Source of the DNA: Acidobacteriota bacterium
GTDB lineage: Bacteria > Acidobacteriota > Terriglobia > Acidiferrales > UBA7541
Length of the DNA: 64,000 nucleotides
NCBI GenBank assembly: GCA_013286165.1
Contig: JABDGF010000004.1
Location: 1-64,000 of the forward strand
Direction: 5' to 3'
A program made the position numbers and the translations under genes. This document shows, one piece after another, positions 43,938-55,348 of the stretch (positions within the stretch are counted from its first letter, which is position 1; every line of letters begins with the position of its first letter). Under the pieces are notes generated by a model. The model had not been told where the DNA came from, did not search any database, and saw only the letters and a program-made list of their open reading frames with translations.

Positions 43938-44591
43938 CTAACTCTCGATGGGCCGCGTGCGGTCGCCGGGAATTACGTCCACCAGCTGGATCGATTCGAG
44001 CGTGTGCTTCCAGTGCAGAATCAAAAACGGCGCGGTCTGCGCGTCGATGAAAAGATCCTGCCGCATCAGGGCCCACGGGCTCACAAACGGAAGAGGCGGC
44101 ATCGGCCCGCTCAGCCGGTCCGGCGTGTAGCCAAACGCCTGGATGTCGCTCGCGACGGCTTGCTCCACCGCCACAAATTCGTCGATCGGCGGCTTCGGGT
44201 CGATGCGCCGGTCGTGATCGATTGTCACCACGCGTTCACGCAGCTTCACCGGCACGCTGGCAGGGGATTGCGAGGAAAAATGGTAGATGGCCACAGCGAG
44301 CGCTCCGCGAAAATTCGAAACGCAGCCTTGATCCGGCGCGCTCGGCTCGCCCACGCACATCCGCTGGTTCGTCGTGCGATCGATGAATCCCAGGTCGTTC
44401 GTCGAGATCTTGCCGTAAGACTTCACCGTCATTTCCACTTCGCACTCCGGCAGCGCGAACCGGTACGTCGGGTCGCTCGAGGTTTTGTGCTTCACCATCG
44501 CATCTGTCGCAGTGACCGGCATCAACGCTGCCAGTGTTCCCAGAAACGATCGTCGGCTGGTGGTCTGCACGGCGCTATCCTCCCGCCCCAT
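43938..44591 (-). CDS. Hypothetical protein with Tat/Sec-like signal
   Basis: TTSRRSFLGTLAALMPVTATDA; no domain recognised. Confidence 0.65.
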   Translation of the reverse strand: MGREDSAVQTTSRRSFLGTLAALMPVTATDAMVKHKTSSDPTYRFALPECEVEMTVKSYGKISTNDLGFIDRTTNQRMCVGEPSAPDQGCVSNFRGALAVAIYHFSSQSPASVPVKLRERVVTIDHDRRIDPKPPIDEFVAVEQAVASDIQAFGYTPDRLSGPMPPLPFVSPWALMRQDLFIDAQTAPFLILHWKHTLESIQLVDVIPGDRTRPIES

Positions 44592-44614
44592 TAGAACTAC
44601 ATTGTGATACTAAT
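44590..44614 (-). promoter_or_regulatory. Candidate PadR operator/promoter, copy 2
   Basis: + strand ATTAGAACTACATTGTGATACTAAT overlapping the start codon of the 43938-44591 gene. Confidence 0.6.
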
Positions 44615-44808
44615 CGTTGAGCCTTGTCAATCGGCCACACTTCCAGCGTTCTAAGCCTTCACTCGATCGATTCGCCCGCTACGCCCGCCGTGTGAGTGCC
44701 TCACCACGACAGCCGCAACTAGCTGTAGCGGCGCGTTGCCCGGTTCTGGCAAGGCGGCGCTTTTGTAGGACCTTCCGCTAACTACCCCTCTGCAAGATCG
44801 TCGCCAAT

Positions 44809-44872
44809 CTCTCTCCTGTTGGTTGTATAGAGGAGGGCGTCTCTCTCCTGTTGGATATATAGAGGAAAGCCT
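44809..44872. repeat. Two tandem 32-bp imperfect direct repeats
   Basis: ctctctcctgttggttgtatagaggagggcgt / ctctctcctgttggatatatagaggaaagcct, 27/32 identical. Confidence 0.75.
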
Positions 44873-45042
44873 TCAGTTTTGAATACGGACTGCGCGGGAA
44901 GAACGTTCCGTGCGAGTTGTAAATCGTTTTAGCGTCCGACAGCCGTCCCGCAACTGGGACGTTTCCGCTCGAAATCGAACAAAAACCGCGCCGCGAGCGC
45001 GTCTTGGTTGCGCGAAATGTCACGGCCCTTTAACATTTTCAG

Positions 45043-46047
45043 GTGAAGCAATTCCACCCGCTCCGCCCGCTGCGCAATCCGCACGCGATGACCATCGCCT
45101 CGAATTTCTGGCCGCGCCCAACACGTCGCCTTGGCCCGAGCGTCGCCCGCGATTTTGAGACCGAGCCCGGCTCGCGCGTCCGCGGCGATTGCCACTGGCA
45201 GAAAAATCCCACGCAGCATCCGACGCTCGTCGTCGTTCACGGCCTCGAAGGCTCCAGCGCATCGGGCTACGCGCGCGGCACCGCTGAGAAAGCCTGGCTC
45301 GCGGGATTCAATGTGGTGCGCCTCAACCAGCGAAACTGCGGCGGCACCGAAAAACTCAGCCCCACGCTGTATCACTCCGGCTTGAGCGTCGATATTCTCG
45401 GCGTGGTCGGCGAGCTGATCGAACGCGACGGCCTGCCCGAAATTTTCACCGCAGGCTATTCGATGGGAGGTAATCTCGTCCTGAAGATGGCCGGGGAACT
45501 GGGCGACGCGGCGCCGGATCAGTTCCTCGGCGTCGTTGCGATCGCGCCGGCGCTCGATCTCGCTTCGTGCGCCGATGCGCTCGAACGCCGCGAAAACTTC
45601 ATTTACCAGAATCACTTCGTAAAACGGCTCAAGCGCCACATGCGCTACAAAGCCAGCCTCTATCCCGAAATTTATCCGATTGAGAAATTAGAGGAGTTCG
45701 CGAAAGCAAAAACGGTCCGCGATTTTGACGACGCGATCACCGCGCGCTTCTGCGGCTTTCGCAGCGCCGACGATTACTACGAAACCTGCAGCGCGCTTCG
45801 CGTCATCTCCGGTATTCGCCGCCCCACGCTGATTATCACGTCGAAAAACGATCCGTTCGTGCCGTACGAGCCGTTCGAAGATCCCGCGATCGTCGGCAAT
45901 CCCTTCATCACCACAATCGCCACGGACCACGGCGGCCACTGCGCCTTCATCTCCAGCTCCAGCGGCGATGAACGCTTCTGGGCCGAGGCTCGCCTAGTGG
46001 AATTCTGCAAAAGCAAGTCGCTGCTCGCCGCCAACCCCGAATTCTAA
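45043..46047 (+). CDS. YheT-family alpha/beta hydrolase
   Basis: TLVVVHGLEGSSASGYARGTAEKAWLAGFNVVRLNQRNCGGTE...AGYSMGGNLVLKMAGE; GTG start. Confidence 0.88.
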   Translation: MKQFHPLRPLRNPHAMTIASNFWPRPTRRLGPSVARDFETEPGSRVRGDCHWQKNPTQHPTLVVVHGLEGSSASGYARGTAEKAWLAGFNVVRLNQRNCGGTEKLSPTLYHSGLSVDILGVVGELIERDGLPEIFTAGYSMGGNLVLKMAGELGDAAPDQFLGVVAIAPALDLASCADALERRENFIYQNHFVKRLKRHMRYKASLYPEIYPIEKLEEFAKAKTVRDFDDAITARFCGFRSADDYYETCSALRVISGIRRPTLIITSKNDPFVPYEPFEDPAIVGNPFITTIATDHGGHCAFISSSSGDERFWAEARLVEFCKSKSLLAANPEF

Positions 46048-46052
46048 GTCCG

Positions 46053-46076
46053 ACAGCCTACCAGGCGGTCCTCCCA
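46053..46076. repeat. Dispersed short hairpin, diverged copy
   Basis: ACAGCCTaccAGGCgGTCCTCCC, similar to 42692 copy (ACAGCCTcgcAGGCTGCCCTCCT). Confidence 0.4.
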
Positions 46077-46102
46077 CGATTTCCCGCACACCCAAGGCCC
46101 CA

Positions 46103-47482
46103 TCACGAAACCGGCTTCTCCAGCGATTCTTGAAATCCGTACGTCAGCAATTTCGCCGGTCCTGAATCCGAAACCACCATGTCGTCCTCGCACCGCATCC
46201 CAAACTCACCGGGCACATAAATCCCCGGCTCATTCGAAAACGTCATGCCCGGCTGCAATACAATCGTGCCGCCTTTCACCAGGTACGGCGACTCGTGTCC
46301 ATCCATGCCGATTCCATGCCCGAGCCGATGCTCGAAGAATTTGTACCCCGGCCCGTAGCCCGCATCGACCACCACTTTGCGCGCCTCATCGTCCACCGAG
46401 CCGCAAGCATGGCCCGCCGCGGCAGCCGCGAGCGCCGCATCTTGCGCTGCACGCACAATTTCAAACGCGCGCTGAAATTTTTCAGACGGCTTGCCGAGGA
46501 CGCCCATCCGCGTCACGTCCGACTGGTAGCCTTCCACGACGCAGCCGTCGTCGATCATCACGCCCGTGCCTTCGCGCAACACCTGCTCCGCGCTCGAACC
46601 GTGGGGCAGGGCAGACGATGCCCCGAATTCCACCGACGCGCCGCCACGCAACTGCATCTTGGCGTAGCCGCGTTGCACCAGCTTCTCTACGTCGCCCTGG
46701 GTCATGCCCTCGCGCAGCGACGCAAAAGTCGCCTTGTACACCGCGCAGGTTGCCTCGCACGCGAGCCGCATCAATTCCAATTCGTGCTCGCTCTTCACCG
46801 CGCGGCAGCCGACCGTGATCGGATCGCCGCTGGTGTACGTGAGCGATGACACCGTCTTGCGCAGTCCGTCTGAAAACATATACGCCGTGGTCTGCTCAAT
46901 GCCCACCGTGCCCGTGCGAATCCCGCGCTCGCGGAACCATTTCGCCGCCACCGCGTAGGGATTTTCGTCCTCTTCCCACGTGCGCACCGGAACTTCCCAG
47001 CGCAACTGCTCGCGCATCCGCGCTTCTTCGAACGCCGGAACGATCACCAGCGGATCGCCCTCGCGCGGAATCAGCAGCGCCAGGATGCGTTCGCTCGGCC
47101 ACCAGCGGAATCCGAGGAAATACGTGAGCGTCGTACCTGGCGCGATGAACACCGCATCGATGTTCGGAGCCGCGCCCCCGCCCACGTTCGTCATCGCGCC
47201 GGCGGACGGATCACTCATCAGCTTCTGCGCCTTCGCGATTCGCGCCTTATATTCGTCCGTCGTGATGGGCTTCACGCGGTCGCCCAGCGGCTTCAGCCCG
47301 TCAAACGCCGCCGGCAACGCACCGCCTGCGCCGGGCGCCTGCTGCAAAGCCTCCGCCGCACTTGCCACACGCGCCCCGCGACCCGCGGCTACGGCAACTC
47401 CCGCCGCCACCGCGCCCGCGCGCAATGCATCCCGCCGCGAAATTTTCACTCGCGTCTCCTGAGAATCTGAAATTGTGAGCAC
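46103..47482 (-). CDS. M24-family metallopeptidase (Xaa-Pro aminopeptidase-like) with Tat-type signal
   Basis: KISRRDALRAGAVAAGVAVAAG; VMIDDGCVVEGYQSDVTRMGVLG; FEHRLGHGIGMDGHESPYLVKG. Confidence 0.87.
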   Translation of the reverse strand: MLTISDSQETRVKISRRDALRAGAVAAGVAVAAGRGARVASAAEALQQAPGAGGALPAAFDGLKPLGDRVKPITTDEYKARIAKAQKLMSDPSAGAMTNVGGGAAPNIDAVFIAPGTTLTYFLGFRWWPSERILALLIPREGDPLVIVPAFEEARMREQLRWEVPVRTWEEDENPYAVAAKWFRERGIRTGTVGIEQTTAYMFSDGLRKTVSSLTYTSGDPITVGCRAVKSEHELELMRLACEATCAVYKATFASLREGMTQGDVEKLVQRGYAKMQLRGGASVEFGASSALPHGSSAEQVLREGTGVMIDDGCVVEGYQSDVTRMGVLGKPSEKFQRAFEIVRAAQDAALAAAAAGHACGSVDDEARKVVVDAGYGPGYKFFEHRLGHGIGMDGHESPYLVKGGTIVLQPGMTFSNEPGIYVPGEFGMRCEDDMVVSDSGPAKLLTYGFQESLEKPVS

Positions 47483-47490
47483 GATCGAAA

Positions 47491-50451
47491 TCAGTGGAAG
47501 TGAGAAATCAAAACCGCATCCGTCACGGTGCGTCCGCGCGCCAGCGCCATCTGCTTCCCATCCGGCGAAACCGCAAACGAGAAAATCTTCAAGTCAGTGA
47601 AGTTCGTCACCTGTTTCGGCCCCGCAGACGGAGCGCCCGGAACGGTCGCCACCGGCTGTGCCCACAGATTCGCCACGCCCCCGCGCGTCACCGGATAGAG
47701 AATCGCGCGTCCATCCCTCGTCCAACTCATCAACGACACAGCATCTTGATTGAACGACACGCCATCCGGTGCATCGTACATGTGTTCGATCGCGCCCGTC
47801 GCGAGATTCATCACGGCCACCTTCGCCGGTTTCGAGACGTCGGGCGTGTACGTCACCGCCACGCTCTTCCCATCCGGCGAAATCGCCGGAGTGGCGACGA
47901 TGTCGCCCGTCTTCGAAAGCTGCGTAGGCGCTCCGCCGTCGATGCTCACTTTCTCCAGCGCCACCGCCTGCCCACTCGATTGCACGTACACTACAAACGT
48001 CCCGTCCGGCGAGCACGACGGCAGAACGTTGATCGGCCCCGCGGTAATCGCCTTCGCGTTAGAGCCATCCACTTCCGCGCGATAAATTTTCAGAGAGCCG
48101 TCGTCACCTAGCGACGTGAACACGAAGCGCTTCCCATCGCCGCACCCCGAAGGCCCCAGTACCGACATATTTCCCAACGCTAAATCGCGCGAGTCGCTGC
48201 CGTCCGGCGTCACCGACGCGAACTTGATCGCGCCGCCCGCATAAATCGAGTAGAGAATCGCTCCAGGCGTCGGCCAAATGATTCCAGTCCGTCCGTCCGC
48301 GCGGTCGATTCCAGACGTAATCTGCTTCGGCCCCGAAAATGCCGATCCCGCCGCGCTGCTGGTCCACAAGCTCGACGTGATCGACCACGCTACCGTCGCC
48401 AGCGTCTGGCCGTCGCCGGTTACGCTCGCGCCCGAGTAATAATTCAAATCGTTGGTGATGCGCCGCGCTTCGCCGTCAGGATACGTGAGCTCCCAAATCT
48501 GCGAGTTGAACGTCATCGTGTTCAGCGGCGCCGTGAAGACAATCCCGGAGCCGTCCGGCAGCCAACTCAGTTTGTTTAGATTCGCGAATCCTCGCGATCC
48601 GAGCGGCTTCACTTCTCTGGTGTCGAGGTCCATCACCTGAATCATGTTGCCGTTCGGACTTTTCGCATCGACGCGCGCCACCGCCAGCTTCTTGCCGTCG
48701 TCTGACCAGCTCGGCCCCACGCCGTTGTACATGTCGGGGAAGTGCAGCGTAGAAATCGCCTGCTCGTTTCCGCCATTGGCATCGGACAAATAAATGGACG
48801 ACGAATTGGTCTTTGACGAAATGCGAATCCACGCGATCCGTTTCGCGTCCGGTGAAAATGCCACCGCGCTATCCACGTCGGTAATCAAATGCTCAGGCGT
48901 CCCGCCCAGCGACGGCACCTTCCACAAATTCCCCAGGCCCGATCCTTCGGCTTGGCTGCGGTAGTAGAGGTAATTTCCATCCGGAGAAAAAACAATGTCT
49001 TCGAGTTCCGCGTCCTCGGTGCCGGGCACCACCTTCGCCGTGCTGCCCGTCCCAAGCTGCCGCACCCAGATCGCGTGGCCTTGTTTTGAGTCTTGTGTGT
49101 AAGCCAGAAATTTTCCATCGCGTGAAATTGTCACCGAGTGTACGTCGCCGCTCGTCGTCACTGGCGAAATCTGCATCTGCATGAACGCGTCTTCGCTGGT
49201 GTGTTTCGGCGTGGGTTTCTCGTCGGATTTATAAACCTTGAAGTAGTAGAAACCGCCTGCTATTAGCAGGAAAATCGCGATTCGCACAAGCGGCGGCAGC
49301 GAACGAAATGCCGATTTGATGCCCCACCCCTCGTTGCGCCGGTCATCGTCATCGTCGTCGCGATTTCGGCGGCCTCGGCGCCCGCTGGGATCGTCGGGAT
49401 TGGCGGACGGAATCGGCGGCACGGTCGCCGCGGGCATTGCCGCGCCTGGCGTTTGCGAAGCCGGTGAAATTTGCGTGGCGGACGTCTGCCATGTGGAACT
49501 ATCGCGCCGCGCGCCCGGAACTGCGGCCGGCACTTGCGCCGTCCATGTAGTTGCAGAGCTTCCGGCGCGGCCGGAATCCACGTCGCGCTTCAGCCGCTTC
49601 AGATCGCCGCGCAGCTCAGCCGCTGTCTGGTAGCGCAGGTCGCGCTCTTTTTCGAGCGACTTGCCGATGATTTCCTCGAGCTTCGGCGGCATCGCCGGAT
49701 TCAACGAAGTCGGCTGCGCCGGCGTGCGATTCAAAATCGCATCGAAAATCACAGCGGAGGTGCCGCCGCTAAACGCGGGCTGCCCCGTGGACATCTCGTA
49801 CAGCACTGCGCCGAGGCTGAAAAGATCCGTCCGCGCATCCAGCTCTTCACCGCGCGCCTGCTCGGGGGACATGTATGCAATCGTGCCAATCGCCGAGCCG
49901 GGGCTCGTTACGAACACATTGTCCGTAGTAGCGGCCGTCACGGAATTTCCGCCGCCCACAGCTTCCGCCACGCGCCGTGAAGCGCCTTGCTTCGCCAAGC
50001 CAAAATCGAGCACTTTGGCCTGCCCGCGCGTGGTTATGAAAATGTTCGCCGGCTTGATGTCGCGATGAATGATCCCGCGCGTGTGCGCCGCGTCGAGCGC
50101 GTCCGCAATCTGCGCGCCGTAGTCCAGCAGGGAATCGGTGGCCAGCGGCCGCCCCCCGATCCGTTCGCGGAGCGTCTGCCCCTCCATCACTTCCATCACC
50201 AGGTAGGGTCGGCCGTTGTACTCGCCCGTATCGTGAATCGTGCAGATGTTCGGGTGATTGAAGGAGGAAGCGGCGCGAACTTCGCGCTGGAAGCGTTCGA
50301 GTGAGATGGGATCGCGCGCCAGCTCTTCAGAGAGGAATTTCAGCGCGACTTGGCGGCCCAGTCGCGTATCTTCGGCGCGAAACACCTGCCCCATCCCGCC
50401 CGCGCCGAGGGGTTCAATGATTCGGTAATGTGAAATTATTTCGCCTATCAT
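47491..50451 (-). CDS. Ser/Thr protein kinase with transmembrane segment and C-terminal beta-propeller (PD40/TolB-like)
   Basis: [76 protein letters not shown]; repeated SPDGK/SRDGKF motifs. Confidence 0.93.
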   Translation of the reverse strand: MIGEIISHYRIIEPLGAGGMGQVFRAEDTRLGRQVALKFLSEELARDPISLERFQREVRAASSFNHPNICTIHDTGEYNGRPYLVMEVMEGQTLRERIGGRPLATDSLLDYGAQIADALDAAHTRGIIHRDIKPANIFITTRGQAKVLDFGLAKQGASRRVAEAVGGGNSVTAATTDNVFVTSPGSAIGTIAYMSPEQARGEELDARTDLFSLGAVLYEMSTGQPAFSGGTSAVIFDAILNRTPAQPTSLNPAMPPKLEEIIGKSLEKERDLRYQTAAELRGDLKRLKRDVDSGRAGSSATTWTAQVPAAVPGARRDSSTWQTSATQISPASQTPGAAMPAATVPPIPSANPDDPSGRRGRRNRDDDDDDRRNEGWGIKSAFRSLPPLVRIAIFLLIAGGFYYFKVYKSDEKPTPKHTSEDAFMQMQISPVTTSGDVHSVTISRDGKFLAYTQDSKQGHAIWVRQLGTGSTAKVVPGTEDAELEDIVFSPDGNYLYYRSQAEGSGLGNLWKVPSLGGTPEHLITDVDSAVAFSPDAKRIAWIRISSKTNSSSIYLSDANGGNEQAISTLHFPDMYNGVGPSWSDDGKKLAVARVDAKSPNGNMIQVMDLDTREVKPLGSRGFANLNKLSWLPDGSGIVFTAPLNTMTFNSQIWELTYPDGEARRITNDLNYYSGASVTGDGQTLATVAWSITSSLWTSSAAGSAFSGPKQITSGIDRADGRTGIIWPTPGAILYSIYAGGAIKFASVTPDGSDSRDLALGNMSVLGPSGCGDGKRFVFTSLGDDGSLKIYRAEVDGSNAKAITAGPINVLPSCSPDGTFVVYVQSSGQAVALEKVSIDGGAPTQLSKTGDIVATPAISPDGKSVAVTYTPDVSKPAKVAVMNLATGAIEHMYDAPDGVSFNQDAVSLMSWTRDGRAILYPVTRGGVANLWAQPVATVPGAPSAGPKQVTNFTDLKIFSFAVSPDGKQMALARGRTVTDAVLISHFH

Positions 50452-50782
50452 GCCCAGAATGAAGGTTCATCGTAGCCAAGTCATCACACACACGCAACGG
50501 CGATTCCGCGGACTGTTCGCAACGCATCACAAAGCCTACGTTCGGCGATTTGAACCGAGCGAAATCCGGCACGAGGAAACTTGCCGCACGACCCATGCGT
50601 AGAACACAGTGTGCGGCGCGCTTTGCACCAAAACCAGCAAGCGGCTACAATAGAGATTGTTGGAATTCTGCGTCGTGTGCGCAGCCACCTGCCATACAGC
50701 ACTGTTCCACCACATTCGTTCTGGGGGATCCCTTTCGCCGCACCGGCCCGCCTGTGGGCCAGTACGCGCCTAAAGCAACGTT

Positions 50783-53700
50783 ATGGACGTTGAAAAGCTC
50801 ATAAACAGTGTCGTCGCGCGCTTCATCGGTACCAAGCACGAACGCGACATCAAGGCCATGCAGCCGATCGTTGCCGCTATCGCCGAGCTCGAGCCGGAGA
50901 TGAAGCAACTCAGCGACGCGCAGATCACCGCGAAGACCGCCGAGCTGAAGCAGCAGGTGCAGGAACGCGTCGCGACGCTCGATCCCACCGATCCCAATTA
51001 CAAAGTTCTCTTGAAGGAAGCCGTCGAGCCGGCACTGATTCCCGCCTTTGCGCTGGTGCGCGAAGCGGGCCGCCGCACTCTCGGTATGCGCCACTTTGAC
51101 GTGCAAATGATCGGCGGTATCACCCTTCACCAGGGCAAGATCGCCGAAATGAAGACGGGTGAAGGCAAGACGCTCGTCGCCACGCTGCCCGCGTATTTGA
51201 ACTCGCTCACCGGCTTGGGCGTTCACATCGTCACCGTCAACGACTACCTCGCCCGCCGCGACGCTGAATGGATGGGCCCGATCTACAAGATGCTCGGCCT
51301 TTCGGTCGGCGTGATCGTTCACGACCTGGACGACGCACAACGCCGCGCCGCCTATGCTGCGGATATCACCTTCGGCACCAACAACGAATTCGGCTTCGAC
51401 TATCTGCGCGACAACATGAAGTACGAGCTGGCCCAGTGCGTCCAGCGCGGCCACCACTTCGCCATCGTGGACGAAGTGGACTCGATACTGATCGACGAAG
51501 CGCGCACCCCGTTGATCATTTCCGGGCCGGCCGAGGAATCCACCGACAAGTACGTCCGCATCGACAAAGTGATGCCCAAGCTGATCCAGGACATCGACTA
51601 CACGCTCGATGAAAAGCACAAAACCTCGACGCTCACTGAAGAAGGAATCTCCAAGACCGAAAAGCTGCTCGGCATCAACAATTTGTTTGATCCGGGCAAC
51701 ATGGACATCTTCCACCATGTCCACCAGGCGCTGCGCGCGCATGCGCTTTTCCAGAAGGACGTCGATTACGTCGTGAAAGACGGGGAAGTGGTGATCGTCG
51801 ATGAATTCACCGGCCGACAGATGCCGGGCCGCCGCTGGTCGGACGGCTTGCATCAGGCCGTGGAAGCCAAAGAAGGCGTGAAGATCGAGCGCGAGAACCA
51901 GACGCTCGCGACCATCACTTTCCAAAATTATTTCCGCATGTACAAGAAGCTCTCCGGCATGACCGGTACGGCGGAAACCGAAGCGCCCGAATTCGACAAG
52001 ATCTACAAACTCGAAGTCGTCGCGATTCCCACGAACCGCACGCTGATTCGCATCGAGAATCCCGACGTTGTGTACCGCACCGAAGCGGAGAAATACGAAG
52101 CCGCAGTAAACGGCATCCTGCAGGAAGACGGCACGACGCGCGTCGGCGGCGTTCGTCAATACTGGGAACAGGGCCAGCCCGTGCTCGTCGGCAGTATCTC
52201 CATCGAAAAATCGGAGAAGATCGCGGCGCACCTCAAGAAGGCGGGCATTCCGCACCAGGTGCTCAATGCTAAGCAGCACGAGCGTGAAGCGATCATCATT
52301 TCGCAAGCGGGCCGCAAGGGCGCCGTCACCGTTTCCACCAACATGGCCGGCCGCGGAACTGACATTCTGCTCGGCGGCAACCCTGAAGCGATGACGCGCG
52401 ACCATTTCCTGCGCAACAAGCTCGCGCTTCCGTACGCTCCGGCGAGTTCGGTGATCAACGCGCCGCAGGGAACGGAAACCGCCGCGCAAGCCGATGCAGC
52501 CGCTGTTGCAGCGCTGGCGGGTAATTCCGCCGCCGCACCGGGTGGAAATGGACAGCCCGCGTCAGGCAACGGCAATTCCAGCGGCAACATGGTCCTCTTC
52601 CAGATCGAAGGCAAAATTTTTCAGGTGCCGCTCGAGCAGTGGAAGCCCGTGTTCGACGCATTCGCTGCGCAATGCAAGACTGAGCACGACGAAGTGGTCG
52701 CAATGGGCGGCTTGCACATCCTCGGCACCGAACGCCACGAAGCGCGGCGCATCGATAATCAGCTTCGCGGTCGCGCGGGACGCCAGGGCGATCCCGGCTC
52801 GTCGCGATTCTTCCTCTCGCTCGAAGACGACCTGCTCCGCATTTTCGGCGGCGAGCGCGTGAAGAACCTGATGTTCCGCCTCGGCATGACCGAAGGCGTC
52901 CCCATCGAATCGAAAATCATCAGCAACCGCATTGAGAACGCGCAGAAAGCAGTCGAGGCGCAGAACTTCGAAGCCCGCAAACACCTGCTCGAATACGACG
53001 ACGTAATGAACAAGCAGCGCGAGACGATCTACAATCTCCGCCGCTCGTTCCTCGAAGGCCGCGATCAGAAGGAATTCGTCCTCGAGCGCGCCGACGCGAT
53101 CGCCAACGAACTCGTCGATAACTACTGCCCGCGCGAGCAGCATCCCGATCAGTGGAACACCACGCAATTCTCAAATGAAGTCCTCAACCAGTTCGGCTTC
53201 GACCCCAAGGCCGTGGGCTTCGACTTCGCAAAGCTGAATCACGATCAGCTCGTCGACGAGCTGCACGACAAAGTGATTGCGCGCTACGAAGAAAAGGAAG
53301 CTCTGTTCAGCGGGCCCACGCTTCGTTGGCTCGAGCGCCACATCCTGCTCGATGTGGTCGATGGCCAGTGGAAAGATCACCTGCTCACCCTCGACCACCT
53401 GAAAGAGGGAATTGGCCTGCGCGGCTACGGCCAGAAAGATCCGCTCGTCGAATTTAAGAAGGAAGCGTTCACGCTGTTCGACGATTTGATGAACCGCATC
53501 GACACCGAAGCGGTCCGCTTCCTGTTCCTCGTGCGTCCGGCCGATCCGGCCAGCGCGCCGCCACAGCAGCGCCCCGTGCCGCCCGCGCCGTCAGCTCCCG
53601 GCGCAACGGCTACTCCTTCGAGCGCATCCTCCGCGGCCAGCGCCACAGCTTCAGCTGCTCCAGCGCAGCCGCCCTCGAACGCTACATCCACCGGCGGTCC

Positions 53701-53917
53701 GCGTCCTCCTGCTCTCGGCGGACTTTCGCAGTTTTCACCGGAAGAACTCGAACGTCGCCAGCGCCGCCAGCAGCAACAAATGCAATTCCAAGCCGGTGGC
53801 GGTACGCCCACCGAAGCGCCTAAGCCCGCGCGCGGCGCGGCGAAAGTCGGCCGCAACGACCTCTGCCCCTGCGGCTCTGGCAAGAAATACAAGAAGTGCC
53901 ACGGCACAGACAGCTAG
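50783..53917 (+). CDS. secA: Preprotein translocase subunit SecA
   Basis: MQLIGGI-like [53 protein letters not shown]-terminal [17 protein letters not shown]. Confidence 0.97.
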   Translation: MDVEKLINSVVARFIGTKHERDIKAMQPIVAAIAELEPEMKQLSDAQITAKTAELKQQVQERVATLDPTDPNYKVLLKEAVEPALIPAFALVREAGRRTLGMRHFDVQMIGGITLHQGKIAEMKTGEGKTLVATLPAYLNSLTGLGVHIVTVNDYLARRDAEWMGPIYKMLGLSVGVIVHDLDDAQRRAAYAADITFGTNNEFGFDYLRDNMKYELAQCVQRGHHFAIVDEVDSILIDEARTPLIISGPAEESTDKYVRIDKVMPKLIQDIDYTLDEKHKTSTLTEEGISKTEKLLGINNLFDPGNMDIFHHVHQALRAHALFQKDVDYVVKDGEVVIVDEFTGRQMPGRRWSDGLHQAVEAKEGVKIERENQTLATITFQNYFRMYKKLSGMTGTAETEAPEFDKIYKLEVVAIPTNRTLIRIENPDVVYRTEAEKYEAAVNGILQEDGTTRVGGVRQYWEQGQPVLVGSISIEKSEKIAAHLKKAGIPHQVLNAKQHEREAIIISQAGRKGAVTVSTNMAGRGTDILLGGNPEAMTRDHFLRNKLALPYAPASSVINAPQGTETAAQADAAAVAALAGNSAAAPGGNGQPASGNGNSSGNMVLFQIEGKIFQVPLEQWKPVFDAFAAQCKTEHDEVVAMGGLHILGTERHEARRIDNQLRGRAGRQGDPGSSRFFLSLEDDLLRIFGGERVKNLMFRLGMTEGVPIESKIISNRIENAQKAVEAQNFEARKHLLEYDDVMNKQRETIYNLRRSFLEGRDQKEFVLERADAIANELVDNYCPREQHPDQWNTTQFSNEVLNQFGFDPKAVGFDFAKLNHDQLVDELHDKVIARYEEKEALFSGPTLRWLERHILLDVVDGQWKDHLLTLDHLKEGIGLRGYGQKDPLVEFKKEAFTLFDDLMNRIDTEAVRFLFLVRPADPASAPPQQRPVPPAPSAPGATATPSSASSAASATASAAPAQPPSNATSTGGPRPPALGGLSQFSPEELERRQRRQQQQMQFQAGGGTPTEAPKPARGAAKVGRNDLCPCGSGKKYKKCHGTDS

Positions 53918-53938
53918 ATTTCGACCAACGTGTATCGA

Positions 53939-53990
53939 GCGTGCGATTCCGGACGGTCCTTATCAGCCCGGGACGCACGCTTTTTCTTTT
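53939..53990 (+). terminator. Rho-independent terminator after secA
   Basis: GCGTGCG (53939-53945) / CGCACGC (53974-53980) followed by TTTTTCTTTT. Confidence 0.7.
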
Positions 53991-54056
53991 GAACATTTCC
54001 CGCGCCCGCTGCGTATCCTCGTGTGACACGCACCATTCCGTCTGGAGGACTTCGCC

Positions 54057-55166
54057 ATGAAATTGCAATCCGCGCTTCTGCCCACCGTCGCAGCGCTGTC
54101 GCTCGGCGTCGCGATCGCCGCGCCACCTGTAATGCAAGCGCACGGCTGGAACGTAACCGCGCCTGAGATGAATAAGGTCACTTCCTACGTCCCCGCGCCT
54201 ACGGCTCCCACTACGGTGCCCCACGCGTCATCCGTATTAGCGATTCCACACACACGCACGCCATTCAGCGAAGACGGCCACTTCGATCGCACTCTCACGG
54301 TCAGCGGCCCCGTCGATCTCGACGTGCAGACCGGCTCCGGCAATATCGTCGTGAAAACCGGCGACGCCTCGAAAGTGGAAATCCACGCGAAGATTCACGC
54401 GAACCGCGGCAGCTCCGGCGACGTCCAGAAGTACATCAGCGAGATCGAAGCCAATCCGCCCGTCGAGCAAAACGGCAACTCGATTCGCGTCGGCCACATC
54501 GACAACAACGATTGGAAGCACAACATTTCGATCAGCTACGAAATCACCACGCCGGCGCAAACCAAACTCGTCTCGCAGTCCGGCTCGGGCGATGAAACGA
54601 TCGAAGGCGTCGCCGGCCCGCTCGAAGCCAATAGCGGTTCCGGTTCGCTGAAGATTTCGAACATCGGCAGCGAAGTGCACGCGCGCACAGGTTCGGGCGA
54701 GATCGACCTCTCCGGCGTGAAGGGCGGCGCGAAACTTTCCGCGGGCAGCGGCTCGATTTCCGCGAAGGGAATTGCCGGCGGGCTTGATGCGTCGAGCGGC
54801 AGCGGCAGCATCAGTCTTGAGCAGACCGCGCCTGGTAACGTTGAAATCCAAACCGGCTCGGGCAGCGTGGAAGTGACCGGAGCAAACGGCGCCGTGAAAG
54901 CGCAGACCGGCAGCGGCGGAATTTCGGTTGCAGGAAATCCTACCGGCGAGTGGACGCTACACTCCGGCTCCGGCGACGTGGAAGTCAAACTTCCGCCGCA
55001 AGCATCGTTCAATCTCGTGGCGCACACCGGCTCCGGCTCGATCGATTCCAATCGCGAGATCGCCGTGCAGGGCAAAATCAGCCCGCGCGAACTCAATGGC
55101 AAAGTCGGCGGTGGCGGACCCACCGTCGAGCTCAGCACCAGCTCTGGCTCGATCCAGATTCGCTAA
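54057..55166 (+). CDS. DUF4097-like beta-strand repeat protein, secreted
   Basis: Repeated TGSGNIVVKTG, SGSGDETIEG, SGSGSLKIS, TGSGEIDLS, SGSGSISLEQ units. Confidence 0.82.
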   Translation: MKLQSALLPTVAALSLGVAIAAPPVMQAHGWNVTAPEMNKVTSYVPAPTAPTTVPHASSVLAIPHTRTPFSEDGHFDRTLTVSGPVDLDVQTGSGNIVVKTGDASKVEIHAKIHANRGSSGDVQKYISEIEANPPVEQNGNSIRVGHIDNNDWKHNISISYEITTPAQTKLVSQSGSGDETIEGVAGPLEANSGSGSLKISNIGSEVHARTGSGEIDLSGVKGGAKLSAGSGSISAKGIAGGLDASSGSGSISLEQTAPGNVEIQTGSGSVEVTGANGAVKAQTGSGGISVAGNPTGEWTLHSGSGDVEVKLPPQASFNLVAHTGSGSIDSNREIAVQGKISPRELNGKVGGGGPTVELSTSSGSIQIR

Positions 55167-55348
55167 ACACAACGCATCATCAAAATCCTCGCCGCGTCCG
55201 GATCCGCGCAACGAAATGCGCTGCGCGAAAATCCCGGGCGCGGCGAGATTTATTTTGTCTAGTGTTGTTTTCGCACCGTTGACATTCGCTCCCGGAAAAA
55301 TGTGCTACTCTCCCCCCTCTCGGGACAGGCTTAGACCGGAGTAAGACG

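Noticed and set aside
44778-45023. 81-aa minus-strand ORF over the tandem repeat
   Set aside because: Created by the 32-bp repeats and overlapping the YheT-like gene's upstream region; no coding features.
50645-52489. 614-aa antisense ORF opposite secA
   Set aside because: Shadow ORF; secA frame is unambiguous.
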